NCBI GenBank assembly: GCA_049607205.1
Contig: JBMYWH010000003.1
Span: 86,573-150,572, forward strand
Origin: JBELHR01 sp049607205
Lineage (GTDB): Bacteria; Bacteroidota; Bacteroidia; Flavobacteriales; Flavobacteriaceae
Direction: 5' to 3'
Length of the DNA: 64,000 nt
The notes under the pieces are model-generated. The model was not told where the DNA came from, ran no database searches, and saw only the letters and a list, made by a program, of their open reading frames with translations. The position numbers and the translations under genes were made by a program. Shown here one piece after another: positions 16,102 through 23,725 of the stretch (positions within the stretch are counted from its first letter, which is position 1; every line of letters begins with the position of its first letter).

Positions 16102-17781
16102 ATGAAATCTGTATTAAAACCTAAACACCTTATTGCATTTATTTTAGGACTCAGCTTAGTTAGCTGCGGTTCAAAAAGCAACACATCTTCATTAACTGGA
16201 TGGAGTCTTAATGACCCGAAAAGTGGGGGATTTGAATTAAATCAGAATTATAAAGGACAAGAAACACCTCCAGGCATGGTTGTCATCGAAGGTGGAACAT
16301 TTACCATGGGTAAAGTTCAAGATGATGTCATGTATGACTGGAATACGGCGCCTGTAAAAATGCAAGTAAGATCCTTCTATTTAGATGAAGCAGAAGTTAC
16401 GAATTTAGAATATGTTTTTTACTTACAATGGTTAGAGAAGGTATTCCCTCCCTCAGAAGATGAATTCAAACACATTTATAAGAGTGCATTACCTGATACT
16501 TTAGTATGGCGTAAGAACTTAGGTAATTTTGAATTGTTAACTGAAAACTATTTGAGGCACCCAGCCTATGCAAACTATCCTGTTGTTGGAGTAAGTTGGA
16601 TTCAGGCCAATGCTTATTGCAAATGGAGAACGAACATGGTTAATGAAAAGATCCTTATAGATAAAGGAGTTCTCAAACAATTATGGGATGAAGAAGGTCT
16701 TGAGGTTTATGGAAAAAACAACTTTGACACAGACGTATACCTTGCAAACCCTAACTTAATGTTTGATGGAAACGAAGAAGTTTATGGAAAAGGACTGCCT
16801 GATTTAAGTAAATCTAAAAAAGAGACTCAAAGTGAAACTTCTAATTTCACAGGAAGACAAGTGAAGATGGAAGACGGTATACTTACTCCTAAGTTCAGAC
16901 TTCCAACAGAAGCTGAATGGGAATATGCCGCAAAATCTGATATAGAAAATCGAGAATATAATAACTTAAGAGGACGTAAGAAATACCCATGGCAAGGAAG
17001 ATATACTCGTAATAAGTCTAAACGTGAAAGAGGAGATCAATTAGCAAATTTCAAACAAGGTAAAGGAGACTATAGTGGACTTGCTGGATGGAGTAATGAT
17101 GGAGCAGAGATCACAACAACTGTAAAATCTTATCCTCCTAATGCATACGGTCTATACGATATGGCTGGAAATGTTGCAGAATGGGTAGCTGATGTCTATC
17201 GCCCTGTAATTGATTCTGAACAAAATGACTTGAGCTATTATAGAGGTAATGTCTTCAATAAAAAATACATCAATGACGATGGTTCTGTTTCTGTTTACGA
17301 TGAAACAAATATTGAATTTGACACCTTACAAGATGGAAAGATTGTCCCTAAGAATTTACCAGGTAATCTTAAGTATGTCGAAGTTACGAATCAAGATGCT
17401 TTTATGAGGTATAACTACTCTAAAGCCTATAATATTGATGGACAAGATGGAGATTTAGCTTCTAGTCGTTATTACGAACAAGAAGAAGCAGAAGTTGCAC
17501 CTCGTATGTATAACCATCCTAATAAAGGAGAAATTACCTATGATGAAAACGGTAAAATGATTATGACCTATGACGAGGAGTTCCGAACTACTTTAATCAG
17601 TGATGAGACTCGAGTGTTCAAAGGAGGATCTTGGAGAGATAGAGAGTATTGGTTAGACCCTGCTCAACGTAAATATTTCCCTCAATTTATGGCTACAGAA
17701 TATATCGGATTCAGATGTGCTACAGATAAATTTGGAGAAAATTCCAAACAGAAATCTGCCATACACACTGTCCCTAGATAA
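16102..17781 (+). CDS. gldJ: Gliding motility lipoprotein GldJ
   Basis: 559 residues. A lipoprotein signal with lipobox LVSC (Cys22) is followed by a formylglycine-generating-enzyme/sulfatase-modifying-factor fold: PPGMVVIEGGTFTMG, YLDEAEVTNLEYVFYLQWL, FRLPTEAEWEYAA, NAYGLYDMAGNVAEWVADVY, FKGGSWRDREYW and the closing YIGFRCA. The size, the long inserts and the position directly before murF match GldJ of gliding Flavobacteriia, an outer-membrane lipoprotein needed for the T9SS motor and for gliding. GldK is a related paralogue, but the linkage to murF and porV points to GldJ. It diverges from porV; the T9SS gene porU is not between them. Confidence 0.9.
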   Translation: MKSVLKPKHLIAFILGLSLVSCGSKSNTSSLTGWSLNDPKSGGFELNQNYKGQETPPGMVVIEGGTFTMGKVQDDVMYDWNTAPVKMQVRSFYLDEAEVTNLEYVFYLQWLEKVFPPSEDEFKHIYKSALPDTLVWRKNLGNFELLTENYLRHPAYANYPVVGVSWIQANAYCKWRTNMVNEKILIDKGVLKQLWDEEGLEVYGKNNFDTDVYLANPNLMFDGNEEVYGKGLPDLSKSKKETQSETSNFTGRQVKMEDGILTPKFRLPTEAEWEYAAKSDIENREYNNLRGRKKYPWQGRYTRNKSKRERGDQLANFKQGKGDYSGLAGWSNDGAEITTTVKSYPPNAYGLYDMAGNVAEWVADVYRPVIDSEQNDLSYYRGNVFNKKYINDDGSVSVYDETNIEFDTLQDGKIVPKNLPGNLKYVEVTNQDAFMRYNYSKAYNIDGQDGDLASSRYYEQEEAEVAPRMYNHPNKGEITYDENGKMIMTYDEEFRTTLISDETRVFKGGSWRDREYWLDPAQRKYFPQFMATEYIGFRCATDKFGENSKQKSAIHTVPR

Positions 17782-17796
17782 AAATATACTAACTTT

Positions 17797-17824
17797 AACC
17801 TCATCAAATCGATGAGGTTTTTTT
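17797..17824 (+). terminator. Terminator-like hairpin abutting the murF start
   Basis: Perfect 9-bp stem AACCTCATC / GATGAGGTT, loop AAATC, then a run of 7 T ending one base before the murF ATG. It can terminate gldJ mRNA and would also occupy the murF ribosome-binding region, so murF may depend on read-through or on a start within or just before the hairpin. Confidence 0.75.
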
Positions 17825-19120
17825 ATGACAAATTTTAATTTAGAAGGCTTATACGAGCTTTGGATTGATAAAGGGTACAAGTATTGTACGGACACAAGAA
17901 AAATTGAAACAGGGGCTTTATTTTTTGCCCTAAAGGGTTCCAACTTCAATGGAAACACGTACGCCTTGAAAGCCTTAGAGCAAGGTTGCTCTTATGCTAT
18001 CGTTGACCAGGAAATGGCTAGTGAAGATCCGAGACTTATAAAAGTAGATGATGTTTTAACTTGCTTGCAAAAACTAGCAAATCACCACAGAAAACAATTT
18101 GACATCCCAGTGATTGCATTAACGGGGTCTAATGGTAAAACAACTTCAAAAGAACTTATTGCAGCCTGCCTGTCCTCTCGAAATGTTTTGGCTACCCTAG
18201 GTAACCTTAATAATCATTTAGGCGTTCCCTTCACCTTATTAAGGCTTAGAAGTCATCATGAGCTTGCACTCATAGAAATGGGAGCTAATCATCAGGGAGA
18301 AATCTCTGAACTTTGCGATATTGCAGAACCTGATTTCGGCTATATTACAAATTTTGGAAAAGCTCACATGGAAGGCTTCGGAGGGATTGAAGGTATCATC
18401 AAAGGAAAAACCGAGCTTTATCGTTATTTGATCGCAAAAGGAGGATCCTTATTTCTCAATTCAGCAGACCCTATACAATATTCGTATAAAGATCAGACTA
18501 CGAGTATTTGCTTCGGTATCAAACCGGAGGATTCTCCAATTGAATTAGTAAGCGCAAATCCATTACTTAAATTTCTATACCAAGACAAATTGTATAGCAC
18601 TCATTTAGTTGGTACCTACAACTTCATTAATATTTCGGCGGCAATTTGTATTGCCAGTTATTTTGATATTCCGGTTCAAAACAGTATCAAGGCCATCACC
18701 AATTATATTCCAGAGAACAACAGATCTCAGCTCAATAAAGTAGAAAAAGCCCAAGTAGTACTCGATGCCTACAATGCCAACCCAAGCTCTATGAGAGTTG
18801 CCCTAGAGTCGTTTTTCTCTCAGGAACAGAACCGAAAAGTACTTATTTTAGGAGACATGTTTGAATTGGGAGCTTACTCCCTAGAGGAACATAAAAATTT
18901 AATTGACTACTTAAGAGACAAACAATTCGAAAAAGTAATCTTACTAGGAACACATTTTAACCAAGCTTATTCCTTATCCCAGCCACTAGACAACTTAGAG
19001 AGTTTTCAAAACAAAACGGAATTTACCCACACCGAATTCTATAAATCTATGTTTAACCGAGATCATTATATTCTAATCAAGGGGAGTAGAGGAATGAAAC
19101 TGGAAGATTTAATCCCATAA
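17825..19120 (+). CDS. murF: UDP-N-acetylmuramoyl-tripeptide--D-alanyl-D-alanine ligase
   Basis: 431 residues. The N-terminal domain contains YCTDTRKIETGALFFALKG, the Mur-ligase UDP-binding signature. The ATP loop is GSNGKTT at 101-107, the central segment is LALIEMGANHQGEI, and the C-terminal domain has VVLDAYNANPSSM and ILGDMFELG. It adds D-Ala-D-Ala to UDP-MurNAc-tripeptide in the cytoplasm. The start is supported because the family signature begins only about 19 residues in. It follows gldJ after 43 bases that are filled by a hairpin. The gene ends 2 bases before a second hairpin. Confidence 0.95.
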   Translation: MTNFNLEGLYELWIDKGYKYCTDTRKIETGALFFALKGSNFNGNTYALKALEQGCSYAIVDQEMASEDPRLIKVDDVLTCLQKLANHHRKQFDIPVIALTGSNGKTTSKELIAACLSSRNVLATLGNLNNHLGVPFTLLRLRSHHELALIEMGANHQGEISELCDIAEPDFGYITNFGKAHMEGFGGIEGIIKGKTELYRYLIAKGGSLFLNSADPIQYSYKDQTTSICFGIKPEDSPIELVSANPLLKFLYQDKLYSTHLVGTYNFINISAAICIASYFDIPVQNSIKAITNYIPENNRSQLNKVEKAQVVLDAYNANPSSMRVALESFFSQEQNRKVLILGDMFELGAYSLEEHKNLIDYLRDKQFEKVILLGTHFNQAYSLSQPLDNLESFQNKTEFTHTEFYKSMFNRDHYILIKGSRGMKLEDLIP

Positions 19121-19121
19121 A

Positions 19122-19155
19122 AAAAGGCGCCATACTTAGTAGGGCGCCTTTTCAT
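19122..19155 (+). terminator. Bidirectional terminator after murF
   Basis: Perfect 10-bp GC-rich stem AAAAGGCGCC / GGCGCCTTTT with an 11-base loop, between the convergent murF and BadF-type kinase genes. Confidence 0.85.
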
Positions 19156-19158
19156 TTA

Positions 19159-20019
19159 TTACTCTTTATGATCAATTAAGTTCTTGTGATATTCTAATAG
19201 ATTATCAATAGGTCTTTGAATAATTCCTGAAATCTTCAATCCGTGATTCGCGGCAACTTCATCCAATAAATCAGAGAAATAATGCGCTATAGAACCTATA
19301 AAGTAGATAGGTGTCTCAGGCCCCTTTTTGTAAGGAAGTATTCTACATTGGAAAAATGCTTCATACCCACTTTTCATCAACTCCTTAATATACTTTTCAT
19401 CCTTATACTCAAACATAAACTTAGCAAAGGTTGCTAAATAGGTATTAGGGTTCGGCTGACGGTATAGGTTATATTTAATAAAATCAGCTTCAAGATTGTA
19501 ATCTTGCTCGAGTTTCTTCATCATATGTTTAGGCATACGGTCAAAGAAATAATCTCTAATAATTCGCTTACCAAAATAATTTCCACTAGCCTCATCCATA
19601 AGGATATAACCTAAAGAAACAGAGTTAGTATGAACTTCCTTTCCATCAAAATAACAACTGTTAGAACCTGTCCCTAAAATTGCAACAATAGCAGGATCAC
19701 CTCCAGTAGCAGCATAAACAGCAGCTAATAAATCCTCTTCCACTACTACTTCAGCATTCACAAAAATGGACTGAAATATTTTTTTAAGAATAGAAGTAGC
19801 CTCTTCTGTACCACATCCTGCACCATAAAAATATATTTCTTCAACATCTTCTTTGTTGTGATACAACTGGTAAGTATTAATAATCCTTTCCCTCAAAACT
19901 TCTTCTGGAACAACTGCAGGATTTAATCCTTTAGTACGAACTCTAAATACTTCTTCTTTATTACTATCTAAAGCGATCCAATCAGCCTTAGTAGATCCAC
20001 CATCTGCTATTAAAATCAT
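19159..20019 (-). CDS. BadF/BadG-type sugar kinase (N-acetylglucosamine kinase-like)
   Basis: 286 residues from the ATG at 20019; the 8 residues upstream of it precede the conserved phosphate loop MILIADGGSTKADW, so the shorter start is preferred. Further ASKHA-fold signatures are YFYGAGCG, VAILGTGSNSCYFDG, GYILMDEASGNYFGK and IYFIGSIAHYF. The family comprises GlcNAc kinases and related hexose kinases (sugar + ATP to sugar 6-phosphate, cytoplasm). It lies directly behind the alpha-glucan locus on the same strand, separated by a terminator. A role as glucose or GlcNAc kinase is inferred from the family; the substrate is not proven. Confidence 0.82.
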   Translation of the reverse strand: MILIADGGSTKADWIALDSNKEEVFRVRTKGLNPAVVPEEVLRERIINTYQLYHNKEDVEEIYFYGAGCGTEEATSILKKIFQSIFVNAEVVVEEDLLAAVYAATGGDPAIVAILGTGSNSCYFDGKEVHTNSVSLGYILMDEASGNYFGKRIIRDYFFDRMPKHMMKKLEQDYNLEADFIKYNLYRQPNPNTYLATFAKFMFEYKDEKYIKELMKSGYEAFFQCRILPYKKGPETPIYFIGSIAHYFSDLLDEVAANHGLKISGIIQRPIDNLLEYHKNLIDHKE

Positions 20020-20118
20020 AAGATTAAGTTTATTTTCCCTCAAAGTTAAGATAAGGTTATTAATAAAACAACACTTACTAAAACTTCAATCGTTTTCGTA
20101 AAGATAAAATTCAAAAAA

Positions 20119-20159
20119 AAACACCCGACACAGTCTAAATGACTGACATCGAGTGTTTA
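20119..20159 (-). terminator. Terminator of the glycoside hydrolase operon
   Basis: Imperfect long hairpin. On the minus strand AACACTCGATGTCAGT pairs with ACTGTGTCGGGTGTT around a short loop and is followed by a run of 9 T. It sits 29 bases past the last GH13 gene. Confidence 0.72.
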
Positions 20160-20187
20160 AACCCAGTAAATATTTACGAAAAATCTA

Positions 20188-22056
20188 CTAAAACTCGTAA
20201 ACTAAAGACTCTAATGGTTCTAAATTCACCATAATATGTCCGATTCCATTCTCTATTCTTAATTCAGCATCTTGTGCCTGATTTAAGACCCGAGACAACT
20301 CATAATTACCATCATTTAAGTTCCAAGCCTGAACAACAGAAGCTGGAATCTGCAAATCAAAAGCATAGCTTTTCTCTTGATCAAAGTTAGTTGTTACAAT
20401 AACTTTTTGGTCCTCGGACCAACGGACAAAACTATAAACTCTATGATCGTAATCATCATTATGCTCCTTATTATATATATGAATATCTTCGAAGGCCCCC
20501 ATCAGTGCAGAAGACTCTCTTGAGAATCTTAGTAATTTTTTATAAAAAGATCTTAAGTCCTTAGACTCCTGAGATAATTGCCCACCATCAAAGGCACCAT
20601 TATTCATCCACTTTTGATGTTGCGGAACACCAACATAGTCAAAGATTGAAGTACGCGTAGGGTCTCCGAAACCACCATCTTCTAAAGCAGGTTCACCCAC
20701 CTCTTGACCAAAATAAATCATCGTAGGTGAGGTACTAATTAAAGTAGATACCACCATAGCAGGTTTCCCGTTCTCTGCAGTACCTGCAAAATCAGGAGTT
20801 GCTAATCGTTGCTCATCGTGATTCTCTAGAAAATGTAGCATGTGATGCTCAATATCGGCAACTTGAGCTTGTACTCCAGGAATATTATCGGTCAAACCAT
20901 GACCTCTCACAACATGCTTAATCGTATCATAGAAACCAACTTTATCATAAAGATAATCCATCTTCCCTTTCTTTATATAATCTTTGTATAGCGAAGGGTT
21001 ATATACCTCAGCTAAGAGAAAAGCATCGGGATTTACATGTTTGATCGAAGAGTTCATAAATGACCAAAACTCAACCGGAACCATCTCCGCCATGTCATAA
21101 CGGAATCCATCTACACCTTTAGAAGTCCAGAACAAAGCAACGTCTCTAAACTTAATCCAAGAACTAGGAACAGATTTCCCTTCCCAGAAAGCATAATGCT
21201 CTTCCCATGATTTTTCATCATAGTTCTCCGGTAAAACAGCATAATCCTTAGTTCCATCAGGTTTTACACCATAATTAATTTTTACCGTCTCATACCAATC
21301 ATAAAAATGAGGTTGGGCTAAACGAGAACCATTTCCAGTCCACTTGGCTGGGTTCTCATCAAATTTTCCGTCCACTCCAGGAGCTTTTTGGCCTCCAAGA
21401 GGCTGATATCCATTTAAAGGCTCAGGAACCTTAAACGCTTGTCCAGGGATATAATAAAAATTATTATCTCTTGCGTATTCTATCTTATTATCATCTGTAG
21501 CTCCGAAATCCTCAACACCGTTAGGATTGTTTAATCCTTCATACTTACGTGCGATGTGATTAGGAACTATATCAATAATCACCTTTAAATTATGTTTATG
21601 AGATCTGTCGACCAAAGCAAGAAACTCCTCTTCTCTATTGGCTACGTTTTCTGCCATATCGGGATCTACGCTATAATAATCCTTAACGGCATAAGGAGAA
21701 CCTGCTCTACCTTTAACAACATCAGGATCATCATTAGAAATTCCATAAGCCGTATAATCAGCGACCATTGCATGATGAAGTACCCCTGTATACCAGATAT
21801 GCGTAGCTCCTAAATCGTGAATTTCTTCAAGCGCCTTATCCGTGAAATCATTAAACTTCCCTACTCCATTTTCCTCTATAGTTCCCCAAGGGGTATTAGT
21901 TGTATTTGTATTCCCAAACAAACGTGAAAACACTTGATAAACCACAACCTTTCCTTCTTTTTCTTGAGGCTGAACTTGTTCTTTACTTGTTGAATCAGAA
22001 CTACATCCAACCATAATTACTGTGATAAGGGCTAAGCCCAAAACCTTTATTTTCAT
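20188..22056 (-). CDS. Lipoprotein GH13 alpha-amylase family enzyme
   Basis: 622 residues. The lipobox is MVGC (Cys18), followed by a Ser/Glu/Gln-rich linker to about 34. The GH13 barrel has all four conserved regions: DIVPNH at 162-167, GFRYD with the nucleophile Asp321, LLAE with the acid/base Glu350, and ENHD with Asp414. A C-terminal beta domain (about 540-622) ends in LEPLESLVYEF. It is probably a periplasmic or surface alpha-glucan hydrolase of the PUL. The exact GH13 subfamily (amylase, neopullulanase-like or other) cannot be settled by eye. It is the last gene of the minus operon, with 2 bases between it and the preceding GH13 gene. Confidence 0.9.
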   Translation of the reverse strand: MKIKVLGLALITVIMVGCSSDSTSKEQVQPQEKEGKVVVYQVFSRLFGNTNTTNTPWGTIEENGVGKFNDFTDKALEEIHDLGATHIWYTGVLHHAMVADYTAYGISNDDPDVVKGRAGSPYAVKDYYSVDPDMAENVANREEEFLALVDRSHKHNLKVIIDIVPNHIARKYEGLNNPNGVEDFGATDDNKIEYARDNNFYYIPGQAFKVPEPLNGYQPLGGQKAPGVDGKFDENPAKWTGNGSRLAQPHFYDWYETVKINYGVKPDGTKDYAVLPENYDEKSWEEHYAFWEGKSVPSSWIKFRDVALFWTSKGVDGFRYDMAEMVPVEFWSFMNSSIKHVNPDAFLLAEVYNPSLYKDYIKKGKMDYLYDKVGFYDTIKHVVRGHGLTDNIPGVQAQVADIEHHMLHFLENHDEQRLATPDFAGTAENGKPAMVVSTLISTSPTMIYFGQEVGEPALEDGGFGDPTRTSIFDYVGVPQHQKWMNNGAFDGGQLSQESKDLRSFYKKLLRFSRESSALMGAFEDIHIYNKEHNDDYDHRVYSFVRWSEDQKVIVTTNFDQEKSYAFDLQIPASVVQAWNLNDGNYELSRVLNQAQDAELRIENGIGHIMVNLEPLESLVYEF

Positions 22057-22058
22057 AC

Positions 22059-23723
22059 CTATATATTTTCTTCTAATAAAACAACACTATAAGGACTGTC
22101 AATCACAACCTTCCCTTCTTTAACTTGAACACTTTTACCCGAAAAAGCATCTTTCAACTCAGTTCCTTCCATGAAAACATCTCCTACAGAAATTTCCTTT
22201 GCTCCCACTTCAGCATCCAAAGCGATAACAACAACATCCGAATATTTACCATCAAAATAATTTCGACTAAAGGTGTATGGACTTTCAGAAATCATCTCAT
22301 GTATCCCAGCACCAATTGCAGGATGATTCTTTCTAAACTGACCTAATTTAGACCAATACTCAAAAAGCTCTTGTGTCTGAGTATTATTCTTTAATTCTTC
22401 CCAGTTCATCATTGATCTTAGATTTGCATCTCCCACAGCTCCTTCAACAATTAAAGGTCTATTGGTTTCATCTCCATAATAAACTTGGGACGTCCCAGGA
22501 GTTAACAACAATTTTGTAGCGGCTTCATAAGACTTCATTCTCTCAACATCAAATGGATTTCCATCATCATGAGAATCTATATAGTTAAGCACACCATAAC
22601 CCTGAAGTTCTCCATTTAAAATAGAAGAATATCTTGAAAATAATTCTTCATATCCTCCTTCAGCATTCCATCCGAATTCAAAATTGATTAAACTCTCAAA
22701 TCGATCATCAAAATAGTTCACTACATGATCCCCGAAATCAAAGGCCTTTCCATGTCCAATACTGTAATTATACACCTCACCTACAAGATAAAATGAATTG
22801 TCATCCAAAACCTTTTCTGGGTTATTTATCTTAAAATCAGCAAAAGCCACATCGCAAACATCTTTAAATTCCGACCAAACGGATTCCTCCACATGCTTGA
22901 CAGTATCTACTCTATACCCATCAATTCCATAATCACTAATATAATCTGACAGCCATTTCATAATGTAAAATCTAGGAGCTCTCGGATAACCTGTAGCCTC
23001 AAAAAAGGCATCTAACTCAGCTATTTCTTGATCAAGTCTACCTTCATTCTCCCATTTCTCCATTAAGAAGTGAGGCAATGCTACTTCTTGATCGCTATTG
23101 GTTAAGATATCCGGTAGGTTTTCTACTAAAGTACAAGAAACCGTACTATTATAATCTTGATATTTACATGCCGGACTTGTTCTAACCCAATCGGCTGGCC
23201 AAACAGAATCTTCTTCTGTTACCGGACCAGTATGATTGATAACGGCATCTAAGACGATTCTAATTCCGTGCTCGTGTGCAACATCAACCAATTCTTTAAG
23301 ATCCTCTTCAGTCCCAAAATTAGGATCAATCGCAGTCCAATCTCTTGTCCAATAACCATGATATCCCTCGGTAAGACCTGTACCTTCATCAGTAGCTCCG
23401 TGAATCTGCTCTACAATAGGACTCATCCATATTGCATTAATACCTAACTCATCAAAATAGCCCTCTTTAATCTTTTCAATAACTCCTCTCAAATCCCCTC
23501 CTTCAAAACCTCGCAACACTCCGGTTTGATTCTCTGGATCACGTAGCATTTGATCATTTTCAGAAGTTCCGTTATTGAATCGATCGACTAACATGAAATA
23601 AAGATTAGCACCATCCCAAACAAAAGGAGCTTGTTGTGATGGAACTATATTTTGATCTTTATTTTCGCAGGAACTAAACCCTAAAACAAAAATCAATAAA
23701 ACAACTGTAAACTTAAATTTCAT
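22059..23723 (-). CDS. Lipoprotein GH13 alpha-amylase family enzyme
   Basis: 554 residues. The lipobox is FSSC (Cys19). The GH13 regions are intact: DAVINH at 159-164, GYRVD with the nucleophile Asp273, VGEVYNY with Glu316, and IDSHDDG with Asp386. The N-terminal segment ANLYFMLVDRFNNG and an inserted stretch with two cysteines (186 and 197, possibly a disulfide) suggest a secreted maltogenic or periplasmic type of amylase. It is only distantly similar to the neighbouring GH13 enzyme, so the two probably differ in product pattern rather than being recent duplicates. Spacing to both neighbours is 2 bases, so this is a translationally tight operon. Confidence 0.9.
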   Translation of the reverse strand: MKFKFTVVLLIFVLGFSSCENKDQNIVPSQQAPFVWDGANLYFMLVDRFNNGTSENDQMLRDPENQTGVLRGFEGGDLRGVIEKIKEGYFDELGINAIWMSPIVEQIHGATDEGTGLTEGYHGYWTRDWTAIDPNFGTEEDLKELVDVAHEHGIRIVLDAVINHTGPVTEEDSVWPADWVRTSPACKYQDYNSTVSCTLVENLPDILTNSDQEVALPHFLMEKWENEGRLDQEIAELDAFFEATGYPRAPRFYIMKWLSDYISDYGIDGYRVDTVKHVEESVWSEFKDVCDVAFADFKINNPEKVLDDNSFYLVGEVYNYSIGHGKAFDFGDHVVNYFDDRFESLINFEFGWNAEGGYEELFSRYSSILNGELQGYGVLNYIDSHDDGNPFDVERMKSYEAATKLLLTPGTSQVYYGDETNRPLIVEGAVGDANLRSMMNWEELKNNTQTQELFEYWSKLGQFRKNHPAIGAGIHEMISESPYTFSRNYFDGKYSDVVVIALDAEVGAKEISVGDVFMEGTELKDAFSGKSVQVKEGKVVIDSPYSVVLLEENI

Positions 23724-23725
23724 AT

